Source: Flavobacteriales bacterium (lineage in GTDB: Bacteria; Bacteroidota; Bacteroidia; Flavobacteriales; Flavobacteriaceae). From it: DNA of 13,348 nt. Position numbers and translations under genes: made by a program. Location of the stretch: assembly GCA_002747735.1 (NCBI GenBank), contig PDQE01000008.1, forward strand, positions 1 through 13,348. The letters run 5' to 3'. This document shows positions 1 through 5,837 of the stretch, in pieces (position 1 is the first letter of the stretch; every line of letters begins with the position of its first letter). A model generated the notes under the pieces. The model was not told where the DNA came from. It did no database searches and worked only from the letters and a program-made list of their open reading frames with translations.

Positions 1-792
1 ATAGAAGAATTTATGCTTTTAGCCAATAGAAAAGTGGCGGAATTTATAGGTAAAGGCAAAAATGGAAAACCCTCCAAAGCTACTTTTGTTTATCGCGTTC
101 ATGATAAACCTGATATTGATAAATTAGCTGATTTACAGCAAATTATAGGTAAATTTGGATATAAAATTAATACTAAAAATATAGATACTATTTCTAAATC
201 TATCAATCAATTATTAAAAGATGTTTCCGGAAAGCCCGAAGAAAACATGATAGAAACCCTTACTATAAGAACTATGAGTAAGGCGGAATATACTACAGAT
301 AATATTGGCCATTATGGACTGGCTTTTGACTATTATAGCCATTTTACATCACCCATAAGACGTTATCCGGATGTAATGACACATCGGTTGTTACAACACT
401 ATTTAGATGGGAAAAAATCACCAAAAAAAGACCTATTCGAAAAAAAATGCAGCCATAGCACAGAACAAGAAATTCTCGCCACTAAAGCCGAACGAGATTC
501 TATAAAATATATGCAGGTAAAATATATGCAAGACCACAAGAACCAGAAGTTTTTAGGTGTTGTTTCAGGCGTTACGGAGTGGGGTATTTATGTAGAAATT
601 ATTGAAAATAAATGTGAAGGATTAGTGCGTATAAAAGATATTGAAGATGATTATTATCTCTATGATGAAAAGCAATATGCACTGGTGGGACAATCTACAA
701 AAAATCTTATTCAGTTGGGTGATGAAGTTTACGTAAAGGTAAAAAATACCGATTTAATTAAGAAACATCTAGATTTTTATTTAGTGGATTAA
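1..792 (+). CDS. rnr: Ribonuclease R, C-terminal part (5' end outside window)
   Basis: RNase R is a processive 3'-to-5' exoribonuclease that degrades structured RNA in the cytoplasm. The frame is open from base 1 (I-E-E-F precedes the first Met at 13), so the gene starts upstream and only about 263 residues are seen. The fragment begins inside the RNB catalytic domain (MLLANRKVAEFIG). It contains the family signature HYGLAFDYYSHFTSPIRRYP, with the paired arginines that hold RNA in the active site, at about residues 100-119 counted from Met 13. An S1 RNA-binding domain follows at about residues 178-259 (FLGVVSGVTEWGIYVEI). The protein ends directly after S1, without the long basic tail of the E. 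coli enzyme. RNase II is the main alternative, but the signature and S1 placement fit RNase R, the usual form in Bacteroidota. Confidence 0.93.
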   Translation: MEEFMLLANRKVAEFIGKGKNGKPSKATFVYRVHDKPDIDKLADLQQIIGKFGYKINTKNIDTISKSINQLLKDVSGKPEENMIETLTIRTMSKAEYTTDNIGHYGLAFDYYSHFTSPIRRYPDVMTHRLLQHYLDGKKSPKKDLFEKKCSHSTEQEILATKAERDSIKYMQVKYMQDHKNQKFLGVVSGVTEWGIYVEIIENKCEGLVRIKDIEDDYYLYDEKQYALVGQSTKNLIQLGDEVYVKVKNTDLIKKHLDFYLVD

Positions 793-860
793 AAAGGTTG
801 ATAAGTTTATTCGATAAGCATTTGAAGCCTCTTTTGTGATAATGCGTTTAAAAAAAATAC

Positions 861-878
861 AATATGGTGCACCGTATT
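861..878. repeat. 18-bp near-perfect palindrome around GGTGCACC
   Basis: The sequence aatatGGTGCACCgtatt reads the same on both strands except for one position pair (t opposite g). It has no loop, which fits a dimeric DNA-binding site better than an RNA hairpin. It lies 68 bases after the rnr stop and about 45 bases upstream of the tatA -7 box. No T tract follows directly, so it is a poor intrinsic terminator. Its function is unknown. Confidence 0.45.
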
Positions 879-923
879 TCCGTTAAAAGTTTTTAGAAAC
901 TTAAATTATTAACCATTATTGAT

Positions 924-931
924 TACCTTTG
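924..931 (+). promoter_or_regulatory. Bacteroidota -7 box (TACCTTTG) for tatA
   Basis: TACCTTTG matches the TAnnTTTG consensus exactly and lies 19 bases before the tatA ATG, giving a very short leader. I see no clear -33 TTTG at the expected distance. Confidence 0.6.
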
Positions 932-950
932 TATTTTAAAATAGATTAAA

Positions 951-1145
951 ATGATGACTGCAAATATATTTTTAGGCTGGCTGGGCGGACAGGAAATTAT
1001 TATTATCGCTGTTATAATTTTACTGCTGTTTGGTGGTAGAAAAATCCCTGAATTAATGAAAGGCCTTGGAGGTGGAATTAAAGAATTTAAGAAGGCCAGT
1101 AAGGAAGATGATAATGAAAAGAGTAAAGAAAAAATTACAGAATAA
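951..1145 (+). CDS. tatA: Sec-independent translocase subunit TatA/E
   Basis: TatA oligomerises in the inner membrane and forms the translocation path for folded proteins carrying twin-arginine signal peptides, together with TatC. The 64-residue protein has the family layout. A short periplasmic N-terminus is followed by one membrane helix (about residues 13-28), then the hinge [20 protein letters not shown] with an amphipathic helix (about 30-48), and a charged, K/E/D-rich cytoplasmic tail. The FGxxKIPEL hinge motif is diagnostic. The small size and lack of an extended tail favour TatA/E over TatB. Two ATGs lie in tandem (951 and 954) and either could be used; 951 is taken. No tatC is in the window. 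The gene has its own promoter box and is convergent with the Fic gene. Confidence 0.93.
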   Translation: MMTANIFLGWLGGQEIIIIAVIILLLFGGRKIPELMKGLGGGIKEFKKASKEDDNEKSKEKITE

Positions 1146-1174
1146 TTTTTAGAGTTTTTAAAATTTTTAAATTC

Positions 1175-1204
1175 AAAGCCACACTTTTTAAAGGTGGCTT
1201 TTTT
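1175..1204. terminator. Bidirectional terminator between tatA and the Fic gene
   Basis: A perfect 8-bp stem (AAAGCCAC at 1175-1182, GTGGCTTT at 1194-1201) with an 11-base loop is followed by further T on the plus strand. It starts 29 bases after the tatA stop. It ends at the Fic stop codon (1203-1205), so it can serve both convergent genes. The tract is stronger for tatA; the minus-strand side has a weaker U run. Confidence 0.8.
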
Positions 1205-2267
1205 AATTTTCTATAATTATTTGCATCAATTTGGAATTGATATAATAGTTAGCTGTTCCCATTTGTTCTTTTTTTAGAAAGCCGTCTCTTGCTAAGGTAT
1301 TTAAGTATTTTGCTGCGGTTATGCGAGATATGTTTAGTTTTTTTTCTATCAGTTCAATATTTATGTAAGGGTTTAAGAAGATATTTGTAATTAATTCTGA
1401 CGAATAAAACTTGTATTTTTGTCTGATAATTCCTTCAAAACCAGCAATAAGCATTTGAATTTTATTAATTTTAAGTATTGCTTCCAGAGCAGTTTGTTCT
1501 ATACCATCCAGCATAAATAACAGGTAATTTTCCCAATGTTCCACAGTTCTTACCTCTCGTAGTAATTTATAATATTCGTATTTGAATTTGTTCATATATT
1601 TACTGAGGTAGAGTACAGGCAAAGGCAGTAAATTTTGCATAATTAGATATAACTGAGTTACAATTCTGCCTGTTCTTTCATTGTCTTTTGAAAAAGGATG
1701 AATACTGTAAAACTGATAATGAATTATGGCCGTTTTTATCAATAAATCTAACTGATAAGAAGAGTTTTTATTGATATACGTTTCCAAATTTGACATTAAA
1801 TCTTTTGTTGTAGCTCTGTGTTTAGAAGGGTTTATAATCGGTTTTCCTGCAGTATTAAGAGCTAATGTATTTTCGGCGTAATGATAATTTTTTTCATCCG
1901 TTTGAATTAAATCAGCGTTTATAGCGTTGATATGTTTTTGCTTAAGCTGTCCGGTATTGGTAATTAAGCCGTAGCTTTTTTTTATGGTAATAAAATTCTG
2001 TAAAACCTTTTTGGCAATAGAAGAAATAATATTTTCCGGAAATAACTTCTGAAGATAAACTTCATGCTCAGTGCTTTCTAAATTTTCTAAAGAGGTACTG
2101 TAAAGAGCTTCCTGTAATGCCAGAGTATTGATAAGAATTTCATTATTAGGAATGTTCCACAACATACCTTTTAACTCTGCCAATGCTTTATTGGCTGCCG
2201 TTAGTTTTTTTAAAATAGCTTTTGTTTCTACATTTTGCTGAAGGGGTAATTTTTTTAGAATTTTCAC
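1203..2267 (-). CDS. Fic/DOC family protein with degenerate active-site motif and C-terminal winged helix
   Basis: Fic proteins usually transfer AMP from ATP to a target hydroxyl group. This 354-residue protein has the common chromosomal layout. The Fic N-terminal region (1-100) holds an inhibitory helix with S57-T-S-L-E61-N62, matching the [S/T]xxxE[G/N] motif that blocks ATP in class II Fic proteins. The Fic core follows, and a C-terminal winged-helix DNA-binding-like domain spans about 290-350. The catalytic motif reads H190-P-F-S-K-D-N-E-R-T-G-R201, against the usual HPFx(D/E)GNGRxxR. The catalytic His, Asn and both Arg remain. The metal-binding acidic residue is Lys, and the two glycines of the anion hole are Asp and Glu. 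Activity may therefore be lost or changed. The start is GTG at 2267, because the conserved N-terminal Fic segment begins there and the next Met is residue 35. A toxin role is not supported, since no antitoxin gene is adjacent. Confidence 0.88.
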   Translation of the reverse strand: MKILKKLPLQQNVETKAILKKLTAANKALAELKGMLWNIPNNEILINTLALQEALYSTSLENLESTEHEVYLQKLFPENIISSIAKKVLQNFITIKKSYGLITNTGQLKQKHINAINADLIQTDEKNYHYAENTLALNTAGKPIINPSKHRATTKDLMSNLETYINKNSSYQLDLLIKTAIIHYQFYSIHPFSKDNERTGRIVTQLYLIMQNLLPLPVLYLSKYMNKFKYEYYKLLREVRTVEHWENYLLFMLDGIEQTALEAILKINKIQMLIAGFEGIIRQKYKFYSSELITNIFLNPYINIELIEKKLNISRITAAKYLNTLARDGFLKKEQMGTANYYINSKLMQIIIEN

Positions 2268-2291
2268 ACGTTTAAATTATAGAATAAATAA

Positions 2292-2321
2292 CAAATGTAA
2301 CTACCGGATTCTCGCATCAAA
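2292..2321 (-). promoter_or_regulatory. Promoter for the Fic gene (-33 TTTG, -7 TACATTTG)
   Basis: On the minus strand a TTTG (2321-2318) is followed after 18 bases by TACATTTG (2299-2292). This fits the Bacteroidota -33/-7 pattern and lies about 25 bases upstream of the GTG start. Confidence 0.6.
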
Positions 2322-2340
2322 AATTTCTTAATGCTCATTT

Positions 2341-2348
2341 CAAATGTA
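2341..2348 (-). promoter_or_regulatory. Second TACATTTG box upstream of the Fic gene
   Basis: A second exact TAnnTTTG box lies 49 bases upstream of the first, within the same 10-base word GTTACATTTG (minus strand). I see no -33 TTTG for it, so it may be a weaker promoter or a repeated regulator site. Confidence 0.35.
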
Positions 2349-2443
2349 ACTTTTTAATCATTTTACTGTGTATTTAATGATTATTTTAATCCTATTATTT
2401 TCGTTTTATTTATAAAAAATAAAAATAATTATTTACAAAATTA

Positions 2444-2486
2444 AAAAGTTATGATAAAATAACTTAATAATTTTATCATAACTTTT
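2444..2486 (-). terminator. Strong 17-bp hairpin terminator downstream of the SPFH gene
   Basis: The perfect inverted repeat has its arms at 2444-2460 and 2470-2486 (core GTTATGATAAAAT and ATTTTATCATAAC) with a 9-base loop. On the minus strand it is followed by TAATTTTG, a T-rich tail. It lies about 57 bases after the SPFH stop codon. It separates that gene from the co-directional Fic gene. Confidence 0.75.
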
Positions 2487-2492
2487 ATTTAT

Positions 2493-2519
2493 CGATAAAT
2501 ATATATATAAAATTTATCG
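2493..2519 (-). terminator. Second hairpin downstream of the SPFH gene
   Basis: CGATAAAT (2493-2500) pairs with ATTTATCG (2512-2519) across an AT-repeat loop. It stands 23 bases after the SPFH stop and just before the longer hairpin, so the pair may act as tandem terminators. The stem is AT-rich and weaker. Confidence 0.4.
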
Positions 2520-2542
2520 TTTTAAAACTATGGAAAATCTTT

Positions 2543-3520
2543 TTATTCTATGTCTTTTTTACCTTTATTTTTTTGTTGGTTTGTTTGGTCGCGTTTTTCT
2601 AATTCTGCTTTTTTCATGGCTTCACCTATTTGATTACTGGCGGTAAAAGAGGCCACCATATTATTTAGCATATCGCTTCCGGCTTGTGGAGAATTAGGTA
2701 ATAATATCAAATTGGTATTGGTTTCTTCACCTATGGCTTGCAATGTATCGTAATGCTGTGTAACCACAATTAATGCTGATGCTTCCTGAGAATTAATACC
2801 TACTTTATTCAGTACCTCAACAGATTCTTCCAGCCCTCGGGCTATTTCACGTCTTTGATCTGCTATACCTTGGCCTTGCAGGCGTTTACTTTCGGCTTCA
2901 GCCTTTGCTTTTTCTACAATTAAAATTCGAGCGGCATCACCTTCATATTGAGCGGCAACTTTTTCCCGTTCTGATGCATTGATACGGTTCATGGCCGCTT
3001 TAACTTGTGCATCAGGGTCTATATCGGTAACTAAGGTTTTTATAATGTCAAAACCATAATCCAGCATGGCATCTTGCAGTTCTTCTTTAACGGCTATTGC
3101 TATATCGTCTTTTTTAACAAATACATCGTCCAAACGCATTTTTGGAACTTCTGCACGTACTACGTCAAACACATAACTGGTAATTTGCTCATGCGGATAT
3201 TCTAATTTGTAAAAAGCTTCATAAACCTTATCTCTTATAATTACATACTGAACCGATACTTTTAGTTTGACAAACACATCGTCCAAAGTTTTGGTTTCTA
3301 CTATTACGTCTAATTGTTGAATTTTTAGACTTACCCTACCGGCTACACGGTCTATAACGGGAATTTTGAGTTGGATACCGGAATGTCTAATGCTTTGATA
3401 TTTTCCAAAACGTTCTATAATAGCTGCGGTCTGTTGCCGTACTATAAAAATAGCTGCAAACAGAATAAGAACGGCAATAAAAATGTAAGGTAATACGGAT
3501 AATCCTTCTAATATGTTCAT
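2543..3520 (-). CDS. SPFH/band-7 (prohibitin-stomatin) membrane protein, HIR-like
   Basis: SPFH proteins form large ring assemblies on membranes and often organise membrane domains or regulate membrane proteases. In this 325-residue protein an N-terminal membrane helix (about 8-28) is followed by a band-7 domain (about 28-205). A charged, A/E-rich helical stretch (about 183-235) of the oligomerising kind comes next. A C-terminal region (VVTQHYDTLQAIGEE, then a P/G segment) follows, and the tail is rich in K and Q. The segments QQLDVIVETKTLDDVFV, VRAEVPKMRLDDVF and VTDIDPDAQVKAAMNRIN resemble, from memory, plant hypersensitive-induced-reaction (HIR) proteins more than E. coli QmcA or HflK. The start is ATG at 3520. 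A convincing -7 box is not seen. It is divergent from a small membrane protein gene; no NfeD or HflC partner is adjacent. The exact role is unknown. Confidence 0.9.
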   Translation of the reverse strand: MNILEGLSVLPYIFIAVLILFAAIFIVRQQTAAIIERFGKYQSIRHSGIQLKIPVIDRVAGRVSLKIQQLDVIVETKTLDDVFVKLKVSVQYVIIRDKVYEAFYKLEYPHEQITSYVFDVVRAEVPKMRLDDVFVKKDDIAIAVKEELQDAMLDYGFDIIKTLVTDIDPDAQVKAAMNRINASEREKVAAQYEGDAARILIVEKAKAEAESKRLQGQGIADQRREIARGLEESVEVLNKVGINSQEASALIVVTQHYDTLQAIGEETNTNLILLPNSPQAGSDMLNNMVASFTASNQIGEAMKKAELEKRDQTNQQKNKGKKDIE

Positions 3521-3579
3521 AATTTTGAATTTTATATGTTAGTTATAAAGAATATTGCTATTGTGATAAAAATAATACT

Positions 3580-3587
3580 TATTTTTG
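3580..3587 (+). promoter_or_regulatory. -7 box (TATTTTTG) for the small membrane protein gene
   Basis: TATTTTTG matches TAnnTTTG and lies 19 bases before the ATG at 3607. TTG triplets at 3555-3557 and 3561-3563 (22 and 16 bases upstream) are possible -33 elements. Confidence 0.45.
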
Positions 3588-3606
3588 GTTTAATAAGTGA
3601 AATAAA

Positions 3607-3945
3607 ATGAAAAAAGTACTGGGAATTATTATAGGTGTTTTATTACTCTGCCTTATTGGATATTATTTGTTTGTTTATTACGCAACTTATAGTAACGGAT
3701 ACAGAAGCGGGGAACTGGTAAAAATTACGTATAAAGGCTTACTGTTTAAAACCTGGGAAGGCGAAATAAGTCAAGGTGTTTCCGAAGCCCAGCGGTTTTA
3801 TTTTTCCGTAGAAGATGATGAAAAAGAAGTTATACAACAATTAAAAGATAAACAAGGACAGGATGTAAAACTTACCTATAAGGAAAGATTTGCCACATTT
3901 CCATGGCTGGGCGATACTAAATATTTTGTAACTAAAGTAGATTAG
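3607..3945 (+). CDS. Small membrane-anchored conserved protein of unknown function
   Basis: The 112-residue protein has one N-terminal hydrophobic helix (about 5-27, VLGIIIGVLLLCLIGYYLFV) and no lipobox. It then has a soluble, mostly beta-like domain expected outside the inner membrane. Recognisable words are YATYSNGYRSGELVKITYKG and FKTWEGEIS. From memory, short Bacteroidota proteins with this YSxGxRxGxLxKxxxKG...KTxEGE pattern are widespread and often wrongly labelled 6-phosphogluconate dehydrogenase. Nothing in the sequence supports a dehydrogenase: there is no nucleotide-binding glycine motif and the protein is far too short. It shares a divergent promoter region with the SPFH gene, which might hint at a common membrane role, but this is only positional. 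No function is assigned. Confidence 0.8.
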   Translation: MKKVLGIIIGVLLLCLIGYYLFVYYATYSNGYRSGELVKITYKGLLFKTWEGEISQGVSEAQRFYFSVEDDEKEVIQQLKDKQGQDVKLTYKERFATFPWLGDTKYFVTKVD

Positions 3946-4083
3946 TTACGGTTTTTAACTTTTTTGGGGATTAAACAAGTTTTGTAATTAAAAAGGAAAA
4001 AATAACAGGCCTTAAAGGATTTTACAATCTATAAACCTGAATTCGGTTAATCTTGTTTTCACAGAACGTATAGAATACTTTAG

Positions 4084-4142
4084 ATTTGCACTTAAAAACA
4101 TGAAGAAATATCAAGATATTTCAAAGGTTTTTAAGTGCAAAT
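4084..4142. repeat. Long nested hairpin between convergent genes
   Basis: A perfect 16-bp outer stem (ATTTGCACTTAAAAAC at 4084-4099, its complement at 4127-4142) encloses a second perfect 8-bp stem (GAAATATC at 4105-4112, GATATTTC at 4115-4122) with a two-base AA loop. It lies in the 235-base gap between the small membrane protein gene and gltX. A run of nine T (4151-4159) follows eight bases after it on the plus strand. It may work as a plus-strand terminator, or as part of a mobile hairpin repeat. The rest of the gap shows nothing recognisable. Confidence 0.7.
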
Positions 4143-4180
4143 GGTATAGGTTTTTTTTTATTATCTGATTAGACTTGGTA

Positions 4181-5694
4181 TTATTTGTGTAGTTTAATAA
4201 ATTTTTCAATTCGCTTAACAGTTTCTTTTTTTCCTGTCATTTCCAATATTTCAAACAAATCAGGTCCTTTTAAGGCTCCTACTAAACTCAATCGTAGCGG
4301 TGGCATTACTTGGCCAAAACCTAATTCATTTTCTTTTATCCAGTTTTTTATATCTTTTTCTAAGGCCTTGGCCGAAAAATCATTCCTTTTGTTTTCCAAT
4401 GTTTTTTTAAGGCTTTTGGGTCATATTCTTGTGGACTTACAAAAAAATAATTGCCCAATTCCCAAAAATCTTTAACAAAAGTGGCTCTTTCCTTTAGTAA
4501 AGTAATCACTTTTTTTATATAATCACGATCATCTAGATGTTTCGCATTTTTGCAAATTCCGGCTGAAAGGATGGGATTGGCATTTAAAGATAGTATTTGG
4601 GACAAAAATAAATCTGTTAATTCTTCATCGCTTTTTTGTTGTAGATATTGGTGGTTAAACCATTTGGTTTTGTCCGGATTAAACTTTGCTCCGGATTTAC
4701 TCACATGTTTTAAACTAAAGACTTTAGTTAATTCTTCTAAACTATACAACTCCTTTTCTGCTCCTTCGCCTTCGTTCCATCCCAGTAATGCCAACATGTT
4801 ACGTACTGCTTCCGGAAAATAACCGCTTTCACGGTAGCCCATAGCTGTTTTTCCGTTGCTTTCCCAATTGAGCGGAAATACCGGAAAACCCATTTTTTCG
4901 CCATCGCGTTTGCTGAGTTTTCCTTTACCCTGAGGTTTTAATATAAGGGGTAAATGAGCAAATTTGGGAGGTTCCCATCCAAAAGCCCTATACAACAAAA
5001 CATGTAAAGCCAATGATGGCAACCATTCTTCGCCTCTTATAACATGACTTATATCCATCAGATGGTCGTCAACTATATTAGCAAGATGATAAGTAGGCAA
5101 ACCATCGGATTTAAACAAGACTTTATCGTCTAATATATTAGTATCAATAGTAATTTTTCCTCTAATAATATCATTTAAAACTAAAGTTTCGTTTTCCGGA
5201 GTTTTAAACCGGATTACATAGTTTTCGTTAGAATCTAATCGTTTTTGAGTTTCATTGGCATTTAAAACTAAAGAATTGTCTAGTTTTAACCGGTTATGCC
5301 AATTGTAAATAAAAGTTTTGCCTTTTTTTTCGTGATCTTTTCTGTGGGCATCTAAGGCTTCGGGTGTGTCAAAAGCGTAATATGCATGCCCTGACTTCAA
5401 TAATTTTAACACGTATTTTTTATAAATTTCTGCACGCTCCGATTGTCGGTAAGGTCCGTAATTCCCTTTTCCCGGGCCTTCATCAAAGGGAATTTCCAAC
5501 CAGTTTAGGGCTTCAATAATATAGTCTTCTGTACCGGGCACAAAACGATTTTGATCTGTATCTTCAATACGAAGCACAAAAGTGCCATTGTGCTTTTTTG
5601 CAAACAAATAGTTAAACAAGGCCGTTCTAACACCTCCTATATGTAAAGGCCCGGTGGGGCTGGGAGCAAATCTTACTCTGGGTTTGTTAATCAT
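4181..5694 (-). CDS. gltX: Glutamyl-tRNA synthetase, interrupted by a one-base frameshift
   Basis: GluRS charges tRNA(Glu) with glutamate in the cytoplasm. The class I signatures are intact: GPLHIGG (HIGH motif, residues 15-21 from the ATG), the [15 protein letters not shown] segment, and KLSKR (KMSKS equivalent, 259-263). The first frame runs from ATG 5694 to a stop at 4360 and ends with unrelated residues after KKHWKTK. The second frame (ending 4181) continues the expected C-terminal anticodon-binding domain: NRND-like junction, [10 protein letters not shown], then [10 protein letters not shown] and [20 protein letters not shown]. Restoring one A in the A-runs at 4387-4395 gives KKHWK(N/T)KRND and a normal length of about 504 residues. 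A TTG at 5715 is also in frame, but it sits inside the -7 box, so ATG 5694 is chosen. A sequencing or assembly indel is most likely. Confidence 0.9.
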
Positions 5695-5712
5695 TTCGTT
5701 AAAATTATATTG

Positions 5713-5720
5713 CAAAGATA
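5713..5720 (-). promoter_or_regulatory. -7 box (TATCTTTG) for gltX
   Basis: On the minus strand TATCTTTG matches TAnnTTTG and ends 18 bases before the ATG at 5694. It covers the upstream in-frame TTG and so argues against that start. No well-spaced -33 TTTG is visible. Confidence 0.55.
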
Positions 5721-5767
5721 GTATTTGTCATTCAAATTCTTATTTTTATGATGAATATCGTATAAAT

Positions 5768-5775
5768 TAGATTTG
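5768..5775 (+). promoter_or_regulatory. Candidate -7 box (TAGATTTG) for the DUF4175 operon
   Basis: TAGATTTG matches TAnnTTTG and lies 62 bases before the ATG at 5838, in the gap divergent from gltX. No -33 element is evident, so this is tentative. Confidence 0.4.
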
Positions 5776-5837
5776 GTCAATTATCAGGTGAAGAAAAAAA
5801 GTAAAAATCATAGTATCGGTTACGTTTAGATAGATTT

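Noticed and set aside
1203..2267. Fic gene as the toxin of a Fic/Phd-type toxin-antitoxin pair
   Set aside because: There is no adjacent antitoxin frame, and the protein carries its own inhibitory motif and a degenerate catalytic loop.
2395..2520. AT-rich, hairpin-containing stretch as a replication origin
   Set aside because: I see no DnaA-box-like TTATCCACA in or near it; the hairpins are explained as terminators of the SPFH gene.
3607..3945. 6-phosphogluconate dehydrogenase label for the 112-residue protein
   Set aside because: It is too short, has a membrane anchor and lacks any nucleotide-binding motif.
4185..4475. Plus-strand open frame of 96 codons opposite the gltX 3' end
   Set aside because: It is antisense to well-conserved GluRS sequence and has no family features.
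5713..5715. In-frame TTG as the gltX start, adding seven residues
   Set aside because: It lies inside an exact TAnnTTTG promoter box, and an ATG 21 bases later begins at the normal GluRS N-terminus.
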